Source of the DNA: Novosphingobium sp. Chol11
GTDB lineage: Bacteria; Pseudomonadota; Alphaproteobacteria; Sphingomonadales; Sphingomonadaceae
NCBI GenBank assembly: GCA_945906105.1
Contig: CAMDQO010000031.1
Coordinates: 1 to 33,416 of the forward strand
DNA: 33,416 nt
Direction: 5' to 3'
Within the stretch, counting starts at the first letter, position 1, and each line of letters opens with the position of its first letter. Both the position numbers and the translations under genes were made by a program. Below, piece after piece: positions 6,964-14,100 of the stretch. Below the pieces are notes generated by a model. It did no database searches. It had not been told where the DNA came from and was given only the letters and a program-made list of their open reading frames with translations.

Positions 6964-7664
6964 GCGCTGATGGCAAGCGGCGGGCTGTGCTGCCCGCGTT
7001 TCAGCTCTGGCTGACTGCACTTGCGGCGGTGGCGGCAGTGATCAGCCTGTTCCACACACCCTATCCAGAGCTTGCCCCGCTGCAGAACCTGCCGACGCTG
7101 GCTGTCTTGGCTGGTCTCGCGGCAGCCCTGCGGCGCTGGCCGATGAGCAATGGCGCGGTTTTCTGCATCGTGTTGTTCTTGCTGCTGCACACGCTGGGCG
7201 GTCGCTACATCTATTCCTATGTGCCCTATGATGACTGGGTGCGCACTCTGGGCTTGCCTGCGCCGGGTGACCTACTGGGGCTGAAGCGCAACAGCTATGA
7301 CCGGTTCGTCCATTTTGCTTTCGGCCTGCTGCTGGTGCCGCCCATTGCCGAGTGGCTGGCCCGCCATGGCGGCGTTCGCAGCGGACTGGCGCTCTATATC
7401 GCGGTGGAATTCATCTTCGCTGCCAGCGCGCTCTACGAGATTTTCGAATGGGGACTGACGATCATCATGGCCGGGCAGGCCGACGACTATAACGGCCAGC
7501 AGGGTGACATCTGGGATGCCCAGAAAGACATGGCCTGTGCAGCTTGCGGGGCGGTTCTGGCGGCGCTGGTGCTGAAATTGCGAAATCGGGCGACGCCGGG
7601 GAAGGCGCCGCCCGAGCAGCAGGAACTGGTGGATTCCGGCCTGACGATGAGCGGGGAACCGTAA
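6960..7664 (+). CDS. DUF2238 (YjdF-like) inner membrane protein
   Basis: The 234-residue protein has six or so hydrophobic stretches. It carries the DUF2238 signatures YSYVPYDDW, YDRFVHFAFGLLLVPP, EFIFAASALYEIFEWG and the late GQQGDIWDAQKDM, rich in acidic and aromatic residues. The function of the family is unknown. I start it at the TTG at 6960, which overlaps the stop of the preceding gene (TTGA) and has GGGGACGG just upstream. An ATG at 6918 in the same frame would overlap the GtrA coding end by 46 bases and adds residues that look like frame-shadow. Translational coupling to the glycosyltransferase suggests a shared envelope role. The C-terminal 35 residues are polar and variable. Confidence 0.85.
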   Translation: MSADGKRRAVLPAFQLWLTALAAVAAVISLFHTPYPELAPLQNLPTLAVLAGLAAALRRWPMSNGAVFCIVLFLLLHTLGGRYIYSYVPYDDWVRTLGLPAPGDLLGLKRNSYDRFVHFAFGLLLVPPIAEWLARHGGVRSGLALYIAVEFIFAASALYEIFEWGLTIIMAGQADDYNGQQGDIWDAQKDMACAACGAVLAALVLKLRNRATPGKAPPEQQELVDSGLTMSGEP

Positions 7665-7721
7665 TTGAGCAGAGCGCGCAATTCCGGGATCGCATTCCCC
7701 GACCCATCGCTTTTCGTTGAA

Positions 7722-8264
7722 TCAGTCGAGCGGATATTCCTGTCCGCCAACCAGCTTCTTCGTTGCGGGTGCGCAGAACATCGTCCTGTCTTCCATTTTC
7801 ATATGCGCTGTGCGGAACTGGTCACGCGTCTTCACAATACGCGGTTTCTGCGGCTCCTGCCTGACGATGGCATAGCAGACCAGATGGTTCTTCTTGTCAG
7901 CCACCCCGAACTTGCGGCCATTGTGATATTTGATCGTCGGATTGCAGACTGAGACGGCCTGCCCGATGACGATATTGGTCTTGCCGAACTGGTCGATGGT
8001 GACGAGCGGCACATTGGGCGTGGCCACCGTGCTGCCATAAACGCGATAGCACTGAAAGTGGTTTGCCGAGGGAGATGGTGCCGGCATCGCGTCTGCCGAA
8101 GTGGCATCGGCTGCTTCCGGCATGACATCCGCCGCTTCAGTCTTGGGCGGTGGCGGCATCGGATCACTCATCTGCTTGGTCTGCGCCAGAGCCGATGTGC
8201 TCAGAATGAGCGCGGCGAGTGATGCCAAAGTGGTTGACGCCCTGCTTGAGAGGTGAGTCTTCAT
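7722..8264 (-). CDS. Exported protein with duplicated Cys-containing domain (DUF7450-like)
   Basis: The 180-residue product has a signal peptide ending SALAQ (about residue 28) and an acidic/proline/alanine linker to about residue 65. Two related modules follow. The first reads HFQCYRV, then VTIDQFG, then VCNPTIK; the second reads HLVCYAI, then VKTRDQF, then FCAPATKK. The repeat pattern HxxCYxx..DQF..CxP suggests one disulfide per module. I recall similar modules under the name DUF7450 in secreted proteins, but the assignment is tentative. The ATG at 8264 is preferred over the one at 8270 because GGAAAGGA is then six bases away. It is the last gene of the minus-strand run that follows the protease. 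Confidence 0.75.
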   Translation of the reverse strand: MKTHLSSRASTTLASLAALILSTSALAQTKQMSDPMPPPPKTEAADVMPEAADATSADAMPAPSPSANHFQCYRVYGSTVATPNVPLVTIDQFGKTNIVIGQAVSVCNPTIKYHNGRKFGVADKKNHLVCYAIVRQEPQKPRIVKTRDQFRTAHMKMEDRTMFCAPATKKLVGGQEYPLD

Positions 8265-8305
8265 GGTCATTCCTTTCCTGAATGGGAAATCGCAGCGCCG
8301 GGCTG

Positions 8306-8332
8306 GCAGGGCGGATCATGTGCCCGCCCTGC
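8306..8332. other. Intergenic hairpin between two exported-protein genes
   Basis: GCAGGGCGG (8306-8314) and CCGCCCTGC (8324-8332) form a perfect 9-bp GC-rich stem with a 9-base loop. It sits after the stop of the gene ending at 8360 and before the start of the gene beginning at 8264, both on the minus strand. There is no following U-tract, so it may stabilise or partially attenuate the transcript rather than terminate it. Confidence 0.5.
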
Positions 8333-8359
8333 GTCATCGCCCGGATTGAACCGAGGGAG

Positions 8360-9109
8360 CTACTTCACCTCAACAATCTGGGCGGCACCGCTTGGAACGC
8401 CGCCACCGGGGCCGGTTCTCAAGCTGACACTGCGCACCATCACGGCAACATATTTCGTCATGCAGGTGATGTCGTCTTCGCGCCAGCTGCCCGGTTGAGC
8501 CGCGATCGCGGAAGCGAGTTTGAGGTTGAGCTTGATCATGTACCACTTGTTTGGCTGCATGAATGATGGGGAAACGTCCTTGCCATCATTGTAATGCTGC
8601 CGCCAAGGGTGGGTGCCATGTGGGCCGTCCCAGATAGTTGTGCCATTCGCAAACCAACCGCGGATCTTGCCGTGGTAAACCGGCACATTGCCTGAGGTGG
8701 AAAAATCGGCAGCGGTTGGAGTGGATGTGTTCGGCAGGACCAGCTCTTTCATCTCGCTGTCGAGCAAAACAGAATTTGGCGTCCAGCCAGCCGGAGCAAA
8801 CAGACCTGCGAATGGTGCATAGGCCTTCATCTGCGTATCAAGCGCAGCGCTTGGGTTGAACGACAGGCCATAGGTCTGCGTGATATTCTTGCCGGGTAGC
8901 TGATGAATGGCGAAATAGGGATTGAAAGACTGGTCGGTAATCGGCGGGCAGCAAACCTTGATGCTTCCCCTGGACTGCACGGTATCACCCCGGCCAATTC
9001 CGGCCAGCTCGCGAGCTGGTGCGGTCTGCGCCATCGCGACTGACGGGATAATCGCCGCAGCAAACAAAAGCGACGTGATGCCGGACCGGGCCTGCTTCAT
9101 GATAGTCAT
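8360..9109 (-). CDS. Exported protein of unknown function
   Basis: The 249-residue product starts MTIMKQARSGITSLLFAAA and has a signal peptide cut after VAMAQ (about residue 28). The mature part has a CC pair (IKVCCPPITDQSFNPYF), many aromatic residues (WFANGTTIWDGPHGTHPW, NKWYMIKLNLKL), a third cysteine (DITCMTKYVAVMVRSV) and ends QIVEVK. I do not recognise the family. The start at 9109 is chosen because GGAG lies six bases upstream; the ATG at 9121 has no such site. It lies downstream of the protease gene in the same direction (92 bp gap), so it could be an output or partner of the protease system, but this rests on position only. Confidence 0.75.
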   Translation of the reverse strand: MTIMKQARSGITSLLFAAAIIPSVAMAQTAPARELAGIGRGDTVQSRGSIKVCCPPITDQSFNPYFAIHQLPGKNITQTYGLSFNPSAALDTQMKAYAPFAGLFAPAGWTPNSVLLDSEMKELVLPNTSTPTAADFSTSGNVPVYHGKIRGWFANGTTIWDGPHGTHPWRQHYNDGKDVSPSFMQPNKWYMIKLNLKLASAIAAQPGSWREDDITCMTKYVAVMVRSVSLRTGPGGGVPSGAAQIVEVK

Positions 9110-9201
9110 AATGCTCTCCATGATTGAACGATAATCTGCATCATCATGAGCAGATGGTCAGAGGTCGTTCTGGAAAGCCTGTTGGTTCAATTCGGGCGCA
9201 A

Positions 9202-10467
9202 TTATTTCTTTCCGGCTCCGCTCAATCGGAACAGCCCGGCCCCGAACACAGTGTCCGGCCCCGGGGTGCCCATGTCCTGCGCCTGACTGGCCACCTGCCG
9301 TCGCATGGCTGCGGGATCGTGGCGCTCGGTGCATTGCGGCATGCGCAGCAGCGCGCCCGAGATGATTGCGGTGGCGAAGCTGGTGCCCGATACTTGGCGA
9401 TAGCCGCCGGGGACATTGGCAAGCAGGCCGACGCCGACGCCGGTCACGTCGATCTCTGGCCCGCGCGCGGCGTGAGTATAGCCGCGCAGCTTTTCGTCCG
9501 ATGCCGTCACCGCCAGCACCGCCGGGTGCCGCGCCGGGAACAGCACGGCGCTTTGCGGGCCGCCGTTGCCCGCTGCCGCTGCGATGCAAATGCCGCGCTG
9601 GTCCATCTTGGCGAGCAGTGCGCCCAGTAGCCGGTCATCGCGGCCACCGAATGAAAGGTTGAGCACATCGGGCCGCAGCCGCCAGGCGGCGTCCATGGCC
9701 TTGGCGACATAGCGTGTCTGCGAAAGGCCGTGAGCTGACTTGCCGGGATCAAAGGCGGCGAGGCTGATCAGCCGCGCGCCTTGTGCCATGCCATTCACCT
9801 CACCCCCGCCGACCAGCAGCGAGGCGATGGCGGTGCCGTGCAACGCCGGAGTGGACGATGTGCCATAAATCGCCTGCGTAACGGTAGCCCCGCGCAAGGC
9901 CGGATTGCTGAGCTCGACCGGCGTGTCGATCATGGCAATGGTGCCGCTGACGCGCATCTGTGCGGGCTTGGTGATGCCCATCAGGGTAAAACGCTTGGGC
10001 ATCGCTCCACCAAGCGGCTGGAACTGGAAATTGGGCTGGGCCCAGGCGACGCCCTTGATCGCCTGCACCCGCGCCATAGCGGCATCGACACTATCCCCCG
10101 GAGCCAGTCCGGCGACGACCATGGCCTGACCCAGCGCCTCGATGGGCGAGAATTCGATCACCGTCACCCGCGCCGTCCGCGCTATCCGCGTGGCATCGGC
10201 GCTGGTCCCGGTGATGACGAAGATCAGCTGATCTTCCAGCCGATAGGGAATATCGGCATCGCGCATTTCAAGGACAGCAGCCTTGGGAACCTTGGGCTTT
10301 TTCTTGCCGAGATTAAGGTTCAGCCCCACGCCGATGTTGCCGATCCCGCTGGTGCCAGTGCGAGGATTGTCGCGCGGATTTTGCCAATCCGGCCCGCCGA
10401 CTACCTGCGCACCGGCAGCGCTGGCGATCAGCAGCACGGCACAGGCTGATCGGGGCAACAGCCTCAT
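9202..10467 (-). CDS. S8 family (subtilisin-like) serine protease, exported
   Basis: The 421-residue protein has a signal peptide (MRLLPRSACAVLLIASAAGA), a propeptide-like domain (about 78-148, LIFVITGTSADATRIARTA to GVAWAQPNF) and a subtilase domain. The catalytic triad is visible: D181 in IAMIDTP, H210 in ALHGTAIASLL and S363 in VSGTSFATAIISG. The oxyanion Asn301 is in AAAGNGGP. It should act in the periplasm or be secreted. Its ATG overlaps the stop of the anti-sigma gene (ATGA), so the two are translationally coupled. That coupling and the similar prodomain-like region in the anti-sigma factor suggest it acts on or with the anti-sigma protein. Confidence 0.92.
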   Translation of the reverse strand: MRLLPRSACAVLLIASAAGAQVVGGPDWQNPRDNPRTGTSGIGNIGVGLNLNLGKKKPKVPKAAVLEMRDADIPYRLEDQLIFVITGTSADATRIARTARVTVIEFSPIEALGQAMVVAGLAPGDSVDAAMARVQAIKGVAWAQPNFQFQPLGGAMPKRFTLMGITKPAQMRVSGTIAMIDTPVELSNPALRGATVTQAIYGTSSTPALHGTAIASLLVGGGEVNGMAQGARLISLAAFDPGKSAHGLSQTRYVAKAMDAAWRLRPDVLNLSFGGRDDRLLGALLAKMDQRGICIAAAAGNGGPQSAVLFPARHPAVLAVTASDEKLRGYTHAARGPEIDVTGVGVGLLANVPGGYRQVSGTSFATAIISGALLRMPQCTERHDPAAMRRQVASQAQDMGTPGPDTVFGAGLFRLSGAGKK

Positions 10468-11141
10468 TTGAGCAAGTCAGCAAAGGCAATGGCGGGGGAT
10501 TCGCGCAGCCTTTCGCGCACCACCTTCACATCGGCATCGGGGTTATCAAGCCGCACCGTAAGCCGGCCCTCGCTCGGTCCGGAGATGATGGTCAGTGAAT
10601 GGTCTGAAAGCAGCGCTTCGACATCTGCCCACTTTGCTTCAGGCTGCAGCCGCACGATCAGCTGTGATGCATGGGCCAATGGCTGTTCGTCATCGCCCGA
10701 TACAGTCTGGTAGCTTTGCTCGCTTGGCCGCGACCAGATGAACACCGTCTGCGCCAACAGAGCGAGGGCCAGTGCCAGCGAAACCGCAGGGTGCCAGCAC
10801 TTGGGGTTGAGATAGCTGAGCAGGTCGCTGAGGCTGGCTGGTGTGGGGCTGAGCTGGGTGGTGCTGATGCCGTCATCATCGGGCACTTCCGGCGCAAGCT
10901 CGTCAAGCCTCTCGCGCAGCCGTTCGAGGCGCTTTTCAGGATCGTTCGCACCCGCAACCATCGCCACGCCTCCTTGCTTCACCTGTATGGACAACTGCTG
11001 TGCTTCATTCAATTGCTGTCGCAGATCGGCGCTGGCGGCCAGTGCCGTTTCGATTCGAGCACGTTCGCCCAACGACAGTGTGCCGTTGACATAAAATGGC
11101 AACAGCTCGGCAAGGGCAACAAGATCATCGCGACTGGTCAT
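10464..11141 (-). CDS. Membrane anti-sigma factor with prodomain-like periplasmic region
   Basis: The 225-residue protein has an N-terminal cytoplasmic helical domain (about 5-85) with LLPFYVNGTLSLGE and ARIETALAASADLRQQL, the pattern of ECF anti-sigma domains, here without a zinc HxxxCxxC motif. One membrane helix follows (about 117-136, AVSLALALALLAQTVFIW), then a periplasmic domain (about 155-225). That domain, with LIVRLQPEAKWADVEALL, LTIISGPSEGRLTVRL and the end SPAIAFADLL, resembles the propeptide-like domain of the protease encoded immediately downstream. I start at 11141, which has AGGA upstream; the longer frame to 11336 runs into the P450-DyP coding end. Its likely partner is the ECF sigma factor at 18698. 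Confidence 0.8.
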   Translation of the reverse strand: MTSRDDLVALAELLPFYVNGTLSLGERARIETALAASADLRQQLNEAQQLSIQVKQGGVAMVAGANDPEKRLERLRERLDELAPEVPDDDGISTTQLSPTPASLSDLLSYLNPKCWHPAVSLALALALLAQTVFIWSRPSEQSYQTVSGDDEQPLAHASQLIVRLQPEAKWADVEALLSDHSLTIISGPSEGRLTVRLDNPDADVKVVRERLRESPAIAFADLLK

Positions 11142-11199
11142 GGGGACAATCCTGCTGTGCTTTGTGACTGCCCATAGTCGTTCCTGCAAGCCGCGCGGT

Positions 11200-14100
11200 T
11201 CATTGTCCTGCCTCGCCTGCGCGCCCTGTCTCTTCTGCAGGCAACGTCTCTTCTGAACGCAGCGATAGTTCGGTGAGGTAGCTAAGCGCCGAGCGACTGG
11301 GCAGGAAGAAATAACCGCCGGCTTTGACCTCAACAAAGTTCTGCATGCCAGTCAGTCTGATCGGCCCGGCAGCTGTTGGAATCGTAAAGCTGCGCTTTGC
11401 TGGACAGCCCGTATCAGGATCAGGAACATCGCTGCCGAATATCGGATCGGGTTCATGCGTCAGGCCATGGAAGCCCGCAGAATTAGACCATAGCTGCTGC
11501 ACGAATTCGAACTGCCGAGCCAGATCGCTGCACAGGCTGACGAACAGCAGACCCTTTTCCTGCGCGCCGTTTTCGTCAGTCCTGGTATAGGTCCGGCCCC
11601 GGCGCAGCAGGCGATGGCGATTGGTTATGGCCTGCTCATCGCTATCGCCAGGTTGCTTGCTGTCGCGCGGATTGGTCCTGCGAATATGGGAACCGAACGG
11701 ACAGGCCAGACCCTGCGGATCATCGCGGCCATAAGTGAAGTCATTTTCGCGCTCGGCCGCGCGGCAAGCGGCTGCATCAGGATCACCGGGGGTATCACCG
11801 ATCTGGGGGCTGGGCACATTGACCGGATTGCCAACCAAGGGACGGCCATTGGGCCAGCGCCCCATCAGCTTGGCCTTGATCCAGTCCTTGTCGGGATATT
11901 GCCCGATCAGCTTGTAGAGATCGCGATAGGCGGTCTGCTCTCTATCGGCAGATACGGCAGTGCCTTTGAGCTCCTCCACCTTGGTATCAATGAAAGCTTC
12001 GAAGCCATCAACATCCTGCGCCAGTTCGCGGATCACCATGAAGCTGCCGTTGCGTCCGAAATCGCGCATGGCCTGCCCGCTGGGGGCACGGTCAAAATCA
12101 GGATAGCGGCTGAGATCAGCCACCGAAAGCTGCGGCAGACTACGCCCGACATCGGCCTCGGGGGGCAGCAGCGAAGACCCCGGAAAATATCCCTGTCCGT
12201 TGACATAGCCGATGATGAATTCACCCGGTTCAACGACATCGCGCGTCGGAACGGACTGCGAAAAGCGGGTTGTCCCGCGGATTACCGGTTGCGAGATGCC
12301 ATCCCGATAACCGAAATGCTCGAAATCGTGCTGATCTTCACCATGCTTGATCCGCGCCGGGGCGCAATCGGTTTGCTGGAGCACGCGGCCACCATGATTG
12401 GCCAGCAGCGCGCTGTGGATCTGAACGACACTGGCCAGATCCTCAGGGCTTTCCGCATAGACCAGAAGCACTGCCTCAGCCGGGGTCGGGGTCGGCGTGG
12501 TCTTGCTCGTATCATCGCTCCAGCGCCAGAGCTTGGCATGAGTCTTGTCCATATCGCCCAGAATGCGCCCGCGCCGGGCCATGCCCAGCCGGAACGCGGG
12601 CGGGAAGGTTTCAGACAGATCGGCATAGCCGCTGTTTGGCGTGGGAAATTTCGCCATGCCCGCCGCCGAGCAGGCAAGGAACACCGCCCTGCGGCGCATC
12701 CGCCGGGCATCAGTCTGCCGCGCCGCTTCGGGTCTATGGGCAAGGTCCGATGCATCGAGCGGGGCAGGCGAGACATCGTAAGCCGAGGCATCACCAATAA
12801 TCGGTCGATCACCAAAGGTTACGGTGAGCGAGTGCGCCAGCGAATAACCGGTGACATTGCCATCAGCCCCGATGTTCTCAACAATCACACCCTGATTGAC
12901 CAGCCCGGCCAGATCGATTGCATCGTTCTTGTTATCGATGGCCAGCACCTCTCCGCGGAGCCAGCTCAGCCATTCTCCCATGACATTGCCTTGCGGCGGC
13001 AGCTGCACGGCAAGGCTGGCCGAATGTTTCAGCCGCCCCAGCCCGGTAAACACCAGCGCCTGCACTTCATCGCTTTCGATGCGGTTCTCGATCCGCGGCA
13101 TGGAGCCGAAGCAGCGCAGCCATTCTTCGGCATCATCTTGTGATTGGGCGCGGGCGACACCGGCGTGAATCAGCGCATTGTTACGGATCTGGTCGGTGGT
13201 GAAAGTGGGGAAGCGGGTGTACCAGAAGGGGGCCGAGCGCTGCACCGTGCGCTCCCAGCGCTTGAACCGATCACCATCGCGGGCGCCTTCGTGGATCAGG
13301 AATCGGGTCGGCGGAAAGCCTTCCCAGTTGCTCCAGGTTGCTGATTGTCCGGGGTGGGCGCGGGTGATGAAGTCTTCGAGATAGCTTTCCCAACTGCCGT
13401 CATAATTGGCGAAAAATATCATCCTGCGGCTGCCAGGAAGCCGCCACCAGCGGGCCGCATGGATTGTGCCCATGTTGATGACGAAGCTCGGCCTGAAGAA
13501 GAAGGTGACCAGCATCCGCACGCCCCAGAGCGAAAAGGCATTGGCAAAGACCCGCAGCAAGCCCGGTTTGAGAGTGCCTACCGCCATCACATGGTTCTGG
13601 GCATAGCCGGGTGCGTCGTCGATATCCCCAATTGCGGCGACATGATCGAGACTGGCCTGCGATCCATCCACCCAGTCGCGTTTTTCCGCGCGGCGGATCG
13701 CGGCGAAAAACAGGATCGGCACGGCGGCGGTCACGGCGGCCGTTGCCAGCAGGGTCTGCAAGGCGAGCACCGCGATATCCCAGATCGCGCTGGTGGATGG
13801 CACCATCAGGCTCCGAAACCACAGACCGAACAGCATCGCCGTGACCAGGACCGGACCCCACAGCAAGGCACCGTCGCGTGATTTCAGGAACCGGAAAAAC
13901 GCCTGCCACCGTGAAACCTGACGAAATCCGGTCATCTTCAGGCGGGCCTTCGACGGCTTCATCGCGAAAGCATCATAGTTGAAAGTGGCCGCCTCGCGCA
14001 TCATTTCGCGCTGCCGATCTGTGCCGCAGCGGGCGAAAGTCCTGTCCTGCGCCAGGATCCGGCGCAGATAATCCAGCGCGCGCATGGGATGGCTGCCACG

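Noticed and set aside
11614..13143. 509-codon plus-strand open frame
   Set aside because: It is antisense to the DyP part of the fusion gene; its composition follows the reverse-frame pattern and no motif is seen.
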